Shown: one piece after another, positions 8,847-17,301 of the stretch
Layout: each line of letters opens with the position of its first letter
How positions within the stretch are numbered: the stretch's first letter is position 1
Assembly (NCBI GenBank): GCA_040757595.1
Contig: JBFLWP010000002.1
Location: forward strand, 1-64,000
Length of the DNA stretch: 64,000 nt
DNA from: Nitrospirota bacterium
Lineage (GTDB): Bacteria > Nitrospirota > Nitrospiria > Nitrospirales > Nitrospiraceae
Reading direction: 5' to 3'
The notes under the pieces: model-generated
The model's database searches: none
The model's input: only the letters and a program-made list of their open reading frames with translations
Told to the model about the DNA's origin: nothing
Translations under genes and position numbers: made by a program

Positions 8847-9392
8847 ATGAACGAGGTGAAAAAGGGACGACTGGCTGTCGTGGCGATGGCCCTGTGGCTG
8901 GCCGGGTGCGGAGGGGAACGGTCCCTTCCGCCCGATGTCCCGTTGCCCATCGGGATGGCCAGGGCGAAAGTTGTGAAGGTGCTGGAAGGCGATACCGTGG
9001 CCGTCGTCTCCAGGAACGGGGTGGAACAGACGATCCGTCTCCTCTCGGTTGATTGTCCGGAAGCCGATCAGCCGTTCGGACGGGAATCCGCCCAGATGAC
9101 CGCTGAGTTGACCTTGGGCCGGGACGTCGTCATCACGGAGATGGGACGGGACAGGAGTCAGCGCATCCTGGGAGAAATCAGACTGGCCGATGGAAGGCAA
9201 TTGAACCGGGAGCTGGTCTCGGCCGGAGCCTGCTGGTGGTCCCGAAAGTATGCGCCGGACGACCGGACGCTCAGGGAACTGGAAGCCTCAGCCAGAAGCA
9301 ACCGGCGCGGACTGTGGGCGGGGAAGCGCGATCCCATGCCCCCCTGGGAATGGCGAAAACGGTCGTCCCCCGACGCGCGGGTCGGGCCGTGA
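8847..9392 (+). CDS. Thermonuclease-family (SNase-like) lipoprotein
   Basis: The signal sequence MNEVKKGRLAVVAMALWLAG ends in the lipobox LAGC, giving a predicted lipid-anchored extracytoplasmic protein. Residues about 40-155 form an SNase-like OB-fold domain: VVKVLEGDTVAVV, then IRLLSVDCPEAD, the Glu of FGRESAQM and the Arg of DRSQRILGEI. These correspond to the staphylococcal nuclease catalytic Arg-Glu-Arg set. The tail NRRGLWAGKRDPMPPWEWR is the usual family C-terminus. The start was set by the signal peptide. It is followed 33 bases later by another lipoprotein gene. Confidence 0.85.
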   Translation: MNEVKKGRLAVVAMALWLAGCGGERSLPPDVPLPIGMARAKVVKVLEGDTVAVVSRNGVEQTIRLLSVDCPEADQPFGRESAQMTAELTLGRDVVITEMGRDRSQRILGEIRLADGRQLNRELVSAGACWWSRKYAPDDRTLRELEASARSNRRGLWAGKRDPMPPWEWRKRSSPDARVGP

Positions 9393-9425
9393 CGCCGCTC
9401 CATGGCCGCCTGCGCGAGGTCTGAC

Positions 9426-9680
9426 ATGAGGAAAGTCCTGATGGCGCTGGCGCTCGGGCTAGCCGGCTGCGCGTCCGGCACCGTGTGGGAGCATCAGGCC
9501 GGCGGTTCAGCCGGCTTGCAACGGGACATCCAGGCTTGTCGTGAAGCGGAGGTGCAGCGCGCCAAAGAGTTCGATCCGAACGCGCAGTTTATCCTCCGCG
9601 AACGCATTCCCCTCTGCTTGCAGGAAAAGGGCTACGTGCCGCGCCCGGCTCGGTTCTGGGAGTCGGCCACGGAGTACTGA
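9426..9680 (+). CDS. Small lipoprotein, 84 aa
   Basis: MRKVLMALALGLAGC is a compact lipoprotein signal peptide. The mature part is short and charged, with two further cysteines (IQACREAE, IPLCLQEKGY). The closing motif LQEKGYVPRP echoes the LEERGYEPVD end of the glycine-zipper lipoprotein at 1614, suggesting a shared small family. Function unknown. The stop lies nine bases from the stop of the converging gene. Confidence 0.7.
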   Translation: MRKVLMALALGLAGCASGTVWEHQAGGSAGLQRDIQACREAEVQRAKEFDPNAQFILRERIPLCLQEKGYVPRPARFWESATEY

Positions 9681-9689
9681 TCGCACGGC

Positions 9690-9956
9690 CTAGTCGAGCG
9701 TGAATTCGCAGAGGCCCAGGAGCCGGCACTTGGCCGTGCCGTTCTCGCTGCTGTCCACGATGCGGCCGGTCTTTCTGTCGAACACCACCCAGTGGGTGTT
9801 CGGTCCCTCGCCCCAGAACGCCGTGTAGGTCTGCTTCTCTTCGGTGAGCTTCGTGGGCTTCCCCACGCGAAACACGATTTTCTCGTAGGATTCCTGGTGG
9901 ACGCAGCCGCTCAGGAGTCCGGTCAGCCCTATCGAGACGAGTAGCACTTTCCACAT
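9690..9956 (-). CDS. Small lipoprotein, 88 aa
   Basis: The signal peptide MWKVLLVSIGLTGLLSGC carries a clear lipobox (LSGC). The mature 71 residues contain a likely small beta-rich domain (YTAFWGEGPNTHWVVFDRKTGRIV) and two cysteines near the end (KCRLLGLC). I do not recognise a family. It starts 13 bases after the exported GAF-like gene on the same strand, so the two are probably co-transcribed. Confidence 0.65.
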   Translation of the reverse strand: MWKVLLVSIGLTGLLSGCVHQESYEKIVFRVGKPTKLTEEKQTYTAFWGEGPNTHWVVFDRKTGRIVDSSENGTAKCRLLGLCEFTLD

Positions 9957-9969
9957 CAGACTTTTCCTC

Positions 9970-10947
9970 CTACCGGGGAATCCGTGTGAGCGGGGCGATG
10001 ATTCCGGCGATCTCGGCCGGGAACCGTTCGGACAGGGGCCCCACGAGCTTGTCCAGGTCGGCACGGGTGTGCACTACGTCGAAGCAGCCGATGTTCACGA
10101 TGCCCAAGATGGTCCGTGGATTTTGGGCCGACTCGAAGAGGGGGAGCGAGATGGCCCAGGTGACCGACGCCGGAACCTTCTTCGCCTGGTCCGGCTCAAG
10201 GATGACGGCCCGCTCGGCCTTGACTTCCTTGCCCTTGCGGATCGTGACCTTGGGCTGACGGGTCTGGAAGGCCACGCCGGTCGAGCCGTAGCCCAGGGGA
10301 ATTTGCAACGTGTCGGGGATCGGCCCCAGGTTCCAGGCCAGCTTTCCGATCAGGTGGAGCCTCGTGTCGTAGTCCATCAGGTATACATTGGCAAAGAGCT
10401 TCCCCCGCTCGACCTTGAGGCGCTCCGCAACCAGATCGATCATGCGCTTCATCGTGCGGATCACCCGCTCTCGATCCTCCTCGCGCAGCCGTTCCTCGAC
10501 GGCTGCCCTGTAGACCGGGAGGACCCACCCTTCCTCCCCGGCTGGCCCGCTTCCGTCCGTACCCGTGATGTCCACCACTTGCCTGGGAGACAGGCCTCTG
10601 ACGGCCGGCTCCGAGTTCAGCAGACAGGTGGCGGTGATCCGGAACATCTGCGCCAGCTCGTCGCCACCGATGCCGGCGAGCTTCCGGACCTCCGGCGGGA
10701 ACGAGTTCCGCAACCCCGGCTCGCCCAGGAACTGGGACTGGTCTAAGACGGTCCGCACCGAGTCCAGAAAATCGTCGAGATGGCTCACCACGCTCGGCGA
10801 CGGGGGCATGGGACAGGTCCGGTGCTCGACCTCGATTGTTGGCAGGGTCATGTTGAGCTGGAGGTCTGCATGGACCTGTCGGCTCCAGACGCTCACCAGC
10901 AGCATGACCAGAACCGGCAGCGTGCAGGGGACAGTCGGACGGAGCAT
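9970..10947 (-). CDS. Exported protein with a GAF-like C-terminal region
   Basis: With ATG 10947 (AGGAGG four bases upstream) the protein begins with the signal-like MLRPTVPCTLPVLVMLLVSVWS and a probable cleavage after VHA. Residues about 40-160 are unrecognised; about 185-300 read like a GAF fold (DTRLHLIGKLAWNLG, GYGSTGVAFQTRQPKVTIRK, WAISLPLFESAQNPRTILGIVNI). GAF domains are normally cytosolic, so a secreted one is odd; the alternative is that the hydrophobic stretch is a membrane anchor with the domain inside. It is divergent from the second fliK gene. Confidence 0.55.
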   Translation of the reverse strand: MLRPTVPCTLPVLVMLLVSVWSRQVHADLQLNMTLPTIEVEHRTCPMPPSPSVVSHLDDFLDSVRTVLDQSQFLGEPGLRNSFPPEVRKLAGIGGDELAQMFRITATCLLNSEPAVRGLSPRQVVDITGTDGSGPAGEEGWVLPVYRAAVEERLREEDRERVIRTMKRMIDLVAERLKVERGKLFANVYLMDYDTRLHLIGKLAWNLGPIPDTLQIPLGYGSTGVAFQTRQPKVTIRKGKEVKAERAVILEPDQAKKVPASVTWAISLPLFESAQNPRTILGIVNIGCFDVVHTRADLDKLVGPLSERFPAEIAGIIAPLTRIPR

Positions 10948-11090
10948 AGAGCCTCCTGGCACGGGCACCGAACCGGGCATGCCCAGTGCGCGCACGGTTG
11001 GGATGCCGGGCCGCATGCGACTATACTCCAAAGGAGCGCTCGATTCCAGCGCCTGCGCCGGTTCGTGGCGTCGGATCGGGATGCCTCGGC

Positions 11091-11118
11091 TCAAGTTTTT
11101 CCACTCCTCCGCCGATAC
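11091..11118 (+). promoter_or_regulatory. Sigma-28 (FliA)-like promoter before the second fliK gene
   Basis: TCAAGTTT (11091-11098), 12-base spacer, GCCGATAC (11111-11118). The enterobacterial consensus is TAAAGTTT, 11 bases, GCCGATAA. Initiation would fall near 11125, which excludes the in-frame ATG at 11081 and supports ATG 11144. Confidence 0.7.
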
Positions 11119-11143
11119 GGAGACGGTGTCTATTTTCTCGACG

Positions 11144-12898
11144 ATGCTCCCTCTTGTCCTCGAGAGCGCCCCTTCGCAGCGGCCTCTCGATGCGTCCGCA
11201 GCCTTTTCCGCGCCGCTCGTGCCGGGAGAGCTCGTTCAGGCGACCGTATTGGCCGTTTTGGACGAGCGCCGATTACTGGTTCTTGTGAAGGGGGTGCCGC
11301 TGTCCGCGATCTCGCTGGTGGAGGGATTGCGGGCCGGGCAGATCCTGTCAGCCAAGGTGGAGGAGTCGGGGGGGCGGGTTCTGCTCCGCCTGGACCGGGG
11401 AACTGGCGGCACGCTCGATGTCACCCTTCCCGACCAGCCGGGTCCCGATGGAATCCGCGCCGGACGGGTCACGGAGCTGCTCCGAACTCTTCTTCCGGCC
11501 GATGGGTCGCTGTCCGCCGGCTTGGATCGGCTGGTTGCCTCCGTCCGCGCCGCGGTTCGAGACGGGGCGCTTCCCCGTGAGGCCCTGGGCCGCTTGGACG
11601 GACTCCGTGAACGGCTGGTCGTCCCTCCTCGGGCGACAGGAAGCCGGATCAGGGAAGCGTTGGTCGCACTGGGGTTGCAGGACGAGCGGACCCTTGCGGC
11701 CATGGTTGGGCAAGCTGAATCGGTCTCCGGGGCGGGCCAGACCCTCAAGGGCTGGCTCGTAGAAATGCTGGCGCGGCGGGGCGCCGCTCGGGATGTTCCA
11801 GGGACCTCTCTCCCGCGAGGGTTGGCTGGAGCACCGGCTGGGACGGCGGAGCCTCGTCCGTCGGAAGGGGCTTCCATTCCGGGGGAACCAGTCCCAGGCG
11901 TCGGGGCTCAGAGCGGCGCCGGACCCATAGAGCCCGAGCCGGGGCGTCCCATCACCGGCCTGCAAACCGGTTCAGTTCAAGGATCAACCGTCCGTCTTCA
12001 GGGGCAACAGTCGGCCGGTCCCGATGTCGGCGGCCTGTCCCAGACGGCTCAGGACATCCCTGTCGAGGATCCGGATCTCGACGGTCTGGCCCGCCTGCTG
12101 GAAACGACCGTGCGACAGGAGCGTCCGACTTCCGCCGTCGCGTCGCAGTTCGAACTGCTGCAGGGGCGGTTGGCCGCAGCAACTCGCGGCGGAGGCGAGG
12201 CAGATGGGTCGTCCGCAGGTCCTGTGCCCGGCTCGCCCGCTGGGGGCAATCCGGCGGAAGCGGCCAGACCTGGACCGGGCACGGAGGGGAAAGCGCCGGG
12301 AGGAACCGGAGCAGCGCTTGCGAGGCCGGAGATCGTTGCAGGGGAAAGACTCGCGGCCGCCGGGCAACTCGGCTCCTTGCCGGAATCGGGGTCGGCGCAG
12401 GCCGTCCGCTGGGCGGGAGAGCCGGCTTGGACGAGGGAGGCGGAGGGGCTTCTCCGGGTCATCGAACGGGCGCAGGTCTTGAACGTGCTGAGCCAACAGG
12501 CGGGGCAACCCCTCCTGTTCGAATTGCCTCTGGGGTGGGACGGCGGTTCGTTCAAATTTTATCTGGAGGAACGGGAGCCGGACCGTGACCGGGGAACCGA
12601 GGAGGGCCGCGAGCGTCCCTACAGGGTGGTGACCTTGCTCGAGCTGGACGGGCTCGGAGCCTTGAGGGTCAACGCCTTGCTGACGGGCAAACGTATTGCC
12701 GCCAGATTCCTGACGGAGCACCGGGGGGTCGAACAGGCCCTGGCCGGATTCCTCCCGACGCTCCACGAGAACCTGACGGCCCAAGGCTATCAGGTCGAGA
12801 GCCTGGCCAGCGCGACGGCGGACGCGGCGACGGTACGTGGCCGTGAACTCCAGCTCCAGACCTTGCCCCGTCACAGTCTCGTGAACGTGAAGGCCTGA
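11144..12898 (+). CDS. FliK-like protein with C-terminal hook-length-control domain
   Basis: A 584-residue protein. The N-terminal 110 residues form a small beta-rich region (GELVQATVLAVLDERRLLVL). The middle (about 210-420) is Pro/Gly/Ala-rich and low in complexity, like the ruler part of FliK. The C-terminal ~130 residues read like a Flg_hook domain (QPLLFELPLGWDGG, LDGLGALRVNALLTGKRIAA, FLPTLHENLTAQGYQV). It pairs with a stand-alone FlhB-C-like gene 27 bases downstream, as ylqG-ylqH do in Bacillus. The window holds a second, better-placed fliK at 29591, so this may control another export switch. Confidence 0.75.
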   Translation: MLPLVLESAPSQRPLDASAAFSAPLVPGELVQATVLAVLDERRLLVLVKGVPLSAISLVEGLRAGQILSAKVEESGGRVLLRLDRGTGGTLDVTLPDQPGPDGIRAGRVTELLRTLLPADGSLSAGLDRLVASVRAAVRDGALPREALGRLDGLRERLVVPPRATGSRIREALVALGLQDERTLAAMVGQAESVSGAGQTLKGWLVEMLARRGAARDVPGTSLPRGLAGAPAGTAEPRPSEGASIPGEPVPGVGAQSGAGPIEPEPGRPITGLQTGSVQGSTVRLQGQQSAGPDVGGLSQTAQDIPVEDPDLDGLARLLETTVRQERPTSAVASQFELLQGRLAAATRGGGEADGSSAGPVPGSPAGGNPAEAARPGPGTEGKAPGGTGAALARPEIVAGERLAAAGQLGSLPESGSAQAVRWAGEPAWTREAEGLLRVIERAQVLNVLSQQAGQPLLFELPLGWDGGSFKFYLEEREPDRDRGTEEGRERPYRVVTLLELDGLGALRVNALLTGKRIAARFLTEHRGVEQALAGFLPTLHENLTAQGYQVESLASATADAATVRGRELQLQTLPRHSLVNVKA

Positions 12899-12925
12899 GG
12901 AGCCCAGACTTCCGGACCCCGACCT

Positions 12926-13252
12926 ATGGAATCCAACCGCGCTCCGTCACGCCACGTCCGGAAGTCCGCCGTCGCGATCGAGTACCAACCGGGCCGGGAG
13001 ACCCCTCCCTGCGTGACGGCGCAAGGCCGGGGGGTGCTGGCCGAGCGAATCATCCGGGAGGCCAGGAAAGCGGGCGTGCCGGTCAGAGAGGATCGGGACC
13101 TGGTCGAGTTGCTCATGCAGCTCGATCTGAACGACTGTATCCCGCCATCCCTCTATCAGGCGGTCGCCGAGATTCTCTTTTTCGTCTACCGTCTGAACGA
13201 ACGATGGAAAACGGACCACGGTTTCCGGGCGACGACCCGTGGAGGAGACTGA
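12926..13252 (+). CDS. Stand-alone FlhB C-terminal-like protein
   Basis: A 108-residue protein matching the cytosolic FlhB C-terminal domain without its membrane part: AVAIEYQPGRETPPCVTAQG, then RGVLAERIIREARKAGVPVR, then LNDCIPPSLYQAVAEILFFVY. The autocleavage NPTH of true FlhB is absent at the equivalent place (residues EYQP follow directly). Such FlhB-like proteins can partly replace the processed FlhB C-terminus in Salmonella studies. It sits downstream of the second FliK-like gene and overlaps the next start (TGATG), implying one operon. Confidence 0.85.
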   Translation: MESNRAPSRHVRKSAVAIEYQPGRETPPCVTAQGRGVLAERIIREARKAGVPVREDRDLVELLMQLDLNDCIPPSLYQAVAEILFFVYRLNERWKTDHGFRATTRGGD

Positions 13253-15174
13253 TGGGAGCCAAGCGGACCGGCCTGACGTCGAGCCTCGTGCTGTTGAGCC
13301 TGGGATTGGCCCTCGGGGCCTGTGCCGGCAAGAAGGTCCCTCCCTCGTCGTCGGCATTGCCCTCCTCCGTCTCCCTCCCCAGGGCGACCTCCAGCCAATC
13401 ACCGGCTGCCCGGTTCCCCTCCTCGCTGGTGCTCTCGGTCCTCTATTTCGACGATCGGACGAGGACGGCGGATTTGGCATGGTTGCGCAAGGGGTTGCCG
13501 GACATGCTCGTGGCGGAGCTCGCCAGGGTTCCCAACGTGATGGTGGTCCAGCGGGAACGGCTGGAGGAAGTCGTGCGGGAGCAGGCGTTCCAGTTGTCCG
13601 GCCGGGTGGCCGATGAGTCGGCGGTTCGTATCGGGCGTCTGGCTGGAGCGACCGTGCTCGTGACGGGGAGCGTGACCCTGGCCGAGGGTCTTTTGCGCAT
13701 GGACGCCCAACTGCTCGGGGTGGAGGAGGGAACGGTCCTGGGGGTCGCCGGCGCGGAAGGCCGTCCGGACGAGGTTTCGACCGTCGCCCGCTCGCTCGTG
13801 GGCAAGGTGATCGAGCTCATTCCGGCGGCCGGGGAGCGCCGGACCGTGGCGACGGGCCCGGACCAGAGCTTCGCACCGGCGGCCAAGGCCAATGACGCGG
13901 GTGAGACCCTCAGTCGTGAGGGAAAACTGTTTCAGGCGCTGGAGGAATTCGAACGGGCCCTGGCCGTGGACCCGGCCCATCCGGCGGCAAAATCCAATTA
14001 CGCCAGGACGGTCCGAGGCCTGTCCGGAGCGGAGCTGGTCGGAGCCGACCAAGCCCCAGCCGACGATCGCCGGATCGTCGCCAGGGTGGTGGAGCGCATC
14101 CTGGGATCCGGATTGGAGGTCGAGGTCAAACAGGTCCGAACGGAGCGGGCGCGAGACGGGTCGGCGACGGTGGTGGTCCCGGTCCGACTGAGATTGAATC
14201 CCTCCACCCTGGATGCGGTCGTGGACTCGGCCAAGACCCTGGGCGGAACCGTCCAGTCCGGGCAGGGCCAGACCGAAACCCTCGATGTGGCCCTGTCTTC
14301 TCGGGCCGAGTTGAACAGGGAATTTGCCAGGGCTCTGGAAAGCCCGCGCCGGATCTTTCTACGGCTCATCTCGGCGGAGGGACGGACCATCGGCGTCTTC
14401 TCCCGCCTGAAAGACTGGCAACTCTCCAACTGGGTGCTGCCGGTGGAGGACCGGCTGCGGTTCGAGAGAGGGAAAGTGCTGGATACGGAAGCCCCGTTTG
14501 CCAGCCTCTCCCTTTCCCAGATGGGGAGTCTGGCCGGGGTCAAGGTCACGGTGGATCCTGTCTCGCGTGAACGGGCCACGTTGCGCCTGGAGGCGTCGGA
14601 CGTCCGGGATGAAGCCCCCGAACGAAGACGTCCGCTGCTCCTGGGCGAGAGGCCCAGGGGAGAGGTCGCGGAATCCGAGCCGATCCACCCGAGGGGGAGC
14701 GGGCCTGACCCCATGGATCTCCAAGAAATTAAAGATTTGCGATCAGTTATGGAGCAGGCCTGGAATCCCCCGATCACCGAGCGTTCCTGGGGCAGAGGGT
14801 ACCTTCCGAGCAACGAGCGGACGGCTGTCGTCCTCACGACGGTTGGCATTGGTGATCGGCAGGTCAAGGAGGAGCCCCGGCTGCTTCGTCCCTCTGGTGA
14901 CCAGGGGTTTGACCAGGCGGCCCTTGCCGCGGTCAAATTCGGGCTGCAGCAATGGAAGGAGGCCAGAGTCTCCGGCGTCGGGTCGGCCGGTGCCGCGAGC
15001 GTCGGCGATTCACCGGCTCAGGCCGGATCCGGAGTGCCGAATCGGTTGAAACTTCGAATCCAGTTTCGACTCGTCAAGGACGTGCCGGCTCTGAACTTCA
15101 TCGGGCCGTTGGGCTCGGAAGATCAGAAGGGCTTGTCGCTCGGCCCGGGATCTCCTGGCCGCTTTCCGGATTGA
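13252..15174 (+). CDS. Lipoprotein with FlgO/LpoB-like, TPR and TolA/TonB-C-like regions
   Basis: ATG 13252 overlaps the previous stop and follows GGAGGAG. The signal sequence ends in a lipobox-like LGAC (about residue 24). Residues about 60-190 resemble the CsgG/LpoB/FlgO fold (VLYFDDRTRTADLAWLRKGL, DMLVAELARV, VGATVLVTG-type strand). About 220-260 is one TPR-like pair (ALEEFERALAVDPAHPAAKS). The C-terminal ~100 residues look like the TolA/TonB C-terminal fold (VMEQAWNPPI, then VVLTTVGIGD, then SGDQGFDQAALAAVK). It may link the envelope to the flagellum, like FlgO-type outer-membrane proteins; the combination is unusual and the role is inferred. Confidence 0.65.
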   Translation: MGAKRTGLTSSLVLLSLGLALGACAGKKVPPSSSALPSSVSLPRATSSQSPAARFPSSLVLSVLYFDDRTRTADLAWLRKGLPDMLVAELARVPNVMVVQRERLEEVVREQAFQLSGRVADESAVRIGRLAGATVLVTGSVTLAEGLLRMDAQLLGVEEGTVLGVAGAEGRPDEVSTVARSLVGKVIELIPAAGERRTVATGPDQSFAPAAKANDAGETLSREGKLFQALEEFERALAVDPAHPAAKSNYARTVRGLSGAELVGADQAPADDRRIVARVVERILGSGLEVEVKQVRTERARDGSATVVVPVRLRLNPSTLDAVVDSAKTLGGTVQSGQGQTETLDVALSSRAELNREFARALESPRRIFLRLISAEGRTIGVFSRLKDWQLSNWVLPVEDRLRFERGKVLDTEAPFASLSLSQMGSLAGVKVTVDPVSRERATLRLEASDVRDEAPERRRPLLLGERPRGEVAESEPIHPRGSGPDPMDLQEIKDLRSVMEQAWNPPITERSWGRGYLPSNERTAVVLTTVGIGDRQVKEEPRLLRPSGDQGFDQAALAAVKFGLQQWKEARVSGVGSAGAASVGDSPAQAGSGVPNRLKLRIQFRLVKDVPALNFIGPLGSEDQKGLSLGPGSPGRFPD

Positions 15175-15255
15175 TGCGATGGGCCGCGCCAATTCCTTGA
15201 CGTTCTCCATGTAAAATCTTGACGTGGTCTGTTGACGGCTTGTTGATATCGAGTG

Positions 15256-15278
15256 GATCGGCAAATTCCATGCCGATC
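15256..15278. promoter_or_regulatory. Perfect 8-bp inverted repeat, possible operator
   Basis: GATCGGCA, a 7-base spacer, TGCCGATC. It lies in the 545-base gap between the FlgO-like gene and the first NtrC-type regulator. No T-run follows, so an operator is at least as likely as a terminator. Confidence 0.4.
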
Positions 15279-15430
15279 ATTCCTTGCCGAGAAATGTGTC
15301 TCCGCTCATCTTCTCGGAGAATGCCGACGAGATCGAATCGACTCCATCTCCTCGTCCTGCTTACCGGTTTTCTCGATCGTGAGTGATCGGCCTCGTACAA
15401 GATTCCACCAGGCTCAGTCCATGACCGACC

Positions 15431-15447
15431 TTGGCAAAGACCTTGCT
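15431..15447 (+). promoter_or_regulatory. Sigma-54 promoter candidate before the first NtrC-type regulator
   Basis: TTGGCA at 15431-15436 and TTGCT at 15443-15447, with GG and GC separated by exactly 10 bases. Only the less conserved CG after TTGGCA is replaced by AA. It is about 270 bases upstream of the ATG at 15719, so the leader would be long. Confidence 0.55.
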
Positions 15448-15492
15448 TAATCCCCATGGCCGTGCCAAGTCGTTTTTTTGTAAAAAATTGGG

Positions 15493-15520
15493 TGGACAGG
15501 CTCCGGCATTTTCTATATAA
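15493..15520 (+). promoter_or_regulatory. Possible sigma-70 promoter with upstream AT tract
   Basis: TGGACA, about 15-16 bases, then TATATAA, directly preceded by a TTTTTTT-GT-AAAAAA tract (15473-15487) that stands out in this GC-rich DNA and could act as an UP element. It would give a roughly 190-base leader for the regulator at 15719. Confidence 0.4.
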
Positions 15521-15718
15521 GGAAGCGCGGGTAGTGATCTGCGGGCGCAGTGACTTTTCTCTTTACGGACTTTTCCATGCGCGCAACCGGCCCCCTCTGC
15601 CCGGCGCCCACCGTCTTCCCGCCCCCGTTCGCCGAGTCGCACCGCTCCGGATCGGGAACCGATTTGAAGCTGCTGGCGGTTGACCCCGCACAATGACGAG
15701 TCCCGTAGAGGATCTTCG

Positions 15719-17173
15719 ATGAGCCAGCCGCACATCGTTGTCGTTGATGACGAGCCAGCCATGCGGGACATCCTCGGCGAATTTCTGCTCGACGAGGGTT
15801 ACCAGGTCACGGCGGTAGAGGATGGGGAGGCGGCCGTTCAGGCGGTCAAGGACAGTCCCGTCCAAGTCGTGGTCACGGACTTGATGCTGCCGGGCATCGA
15901 CGGGTTCAACGTCATGGAGCGGGTGCTCCAACTGAACGCCCAGATCGCCTGCATCGTCATGACCGGGTACGGCACGATCGAGAGCGCCGTCAAGGCGATG
16001 AAGGCCGGTGCCGTAGACTTCATCACCAAGCCTCTCCAGTTGGACGCCGTGTCGGTGGTCATCAAAAAAGCGTTGGATTTCCAGCAGCTTCGGCAGGAAA
16101 ACCTGTTGCTGCGCAAGACGGTGCGGGAACGGTACAGTTTGGATCACCTGATCGGGGCGAGCGAGGCCATGGGGGCCGTCCACGAATTCGTTGAAAAGGT
16201 GGCGGACAGCGACAGTACGGTGCTGATCCAGGGGGAGAGCGGAACCGGCAAGGAACTGGTCGCCCGGATGCTGCACTTCAACAGCCTCCGCCGCGACCGA
16301 CCGCTGGTGCCGGTCAACTGCGGAGCCATCCCGGAAAACCTCTTGGAGTCCGAGCTGTTCGGCCACGAGAAGGGCTCGTTCACCGGCGCGCTCACCACCA
16401 GGATGGGGCGGTTCGAGCTGGCCCACGGCGGCACCCTCTTCCTGGACGAGGTGGGGGAGATGAGCATGCCGCTCCAGGTCAAGCTCCTGCGAGCCCTCCA
16501 GGAGCGGTCGTTCGAGCGGGTCGGCGGCAGCAAGACGATCCGGGTGGACGTTCGGATCATCGCCGCCACCAACCAGGACCTGGAGCAGGCCGTCCACGAG
16601 CGCCGCTTCCGCCAGGATCTCTACTATCGCCTGAACGTGATTCCGCTGACGATTCCTCCTCTCCGCGACCGCCGCAGCGACATCCCCCTCCTGGCCGAAC
16701 ACTTCCTGCAGCGATTCAATGAGCTCAAGCGAGCTTCGGTCAAGGGCGTGGATGCGGCCGCCATGGACTGTCTGGTCCACTATTCCTGGCCGGGGAACAT
16801 CCGCGAGCTGGAAAACTTGGTCGAGCGGCTGGTCATCCTGAAGAAGACCGGGACCGTCACGGTGGCCGACCTGCCGGAGAAGATCACGCAAGGGCGTTCG
16901 ACCTGGGCGCCCCCAGCCTTCGCCAACGGGCAGGAGCCGGAGCTCTTCAACGGGACCGGCGTGGATCTCGTGAAGGCCATCGAGCTGTACGAGAACCGCC
17001 TGATTACGGAAGCCCTGCGGAAATCCAACGGCGTCACCAGCAAGGCGGCGCAGCTCCTGCGCGTGAACCGGACCACGCTGGTGGAAAAGCTCAAACGCAA
17101 AGGGCTCGACGCCGGCAAGGTGCAGGGAGAGCTTTTCGGGCGTGATCGCTCGGCTCCGCCGTCAACGATTTGA
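15719..17173 (+). CDS. Sigma-54-dependent response regulator (NtrC family), probable flagellar regulator
   Basis: A 484-residue activator: receiver (1-125, Asp54 in [10 protein letters not shown]), AAA+ domain (about 145-380) with Walker A GESGTGKE, sigma-54 contact loop GSFTGA (the usual second residue Ala replaced by Ser), Walker [13 protein letters not shown] and the arginine-rich sensor, then a Fis-type helix-turn-helix ([20 protein letters not shown]). The start follows AGAGGA by seven bases. It heads the regulatory block, followed by a TPR protein and the FlrB/FlrC-like pair, so it may stand above them, FlrA/FleQ-like in place. Unlike FleQ it keeps a normal receiver Asp. Confidence 0.9.
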   Translation: MSQPHIVVVDDEPAMRDILGEFLLDEGYQVTAVEDGEAAVQAVKDSPVQVVVTDLMLPGIDGFNVMERVLQLNAQIACIVMTGYGTIESAVKAMKAGAVDFITKPLQLDAVSVVIKKALDFQQLRQENLLLRKTVRERYSLDHLIGASEAMGAVHEFVEKVADSDSTVLIQGESGTGKELVARMLHFNSLRRDRPLVPVNCGAIPENLLESELFGHEKGSFTGALTTRMGRFELAHGGTLFLDEVGEMSMPLQVKLLRALQERSFERVGGSKTIRVDVRIIAATNQDLEQAVHERRFRQDLYYRLNVIPLTIPPLRDRRSDIPLLAEHFLQRFNELKRASVKGVDAAAMDCLVHYSWPGNIRELENLVERLVILKKTGTVTVADLPEKITQGRSTWAPPAFANGQEPELFNGTGVDLVKAIELYENRLITEALRKSNGVTSKAAQLLRVNRTTLVEKLKRKGLDAGKVQGELFGRDRSAPPSTI

Positions 17174-17301
17174 CCCGCCGACCTCCTGCCTTCTTTTCCG
17201 TTTGACGCTCTCCGTTGGACTCCTTCCGTTGATCCGTCCCAACTCCGCGTAACTCCGTCGCCGAGTCACGATCGCGGCGGGCCCGGCCAGGGGCATGGAA
17301 G

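Noticed and set aside
11081-11083. ATG 11081 as the start of the second fliK-like gene
   Set aside because: It lies upstream of the predicted sigma-28 start and has no good ribosome-binding site; ATG 11144 fits better.
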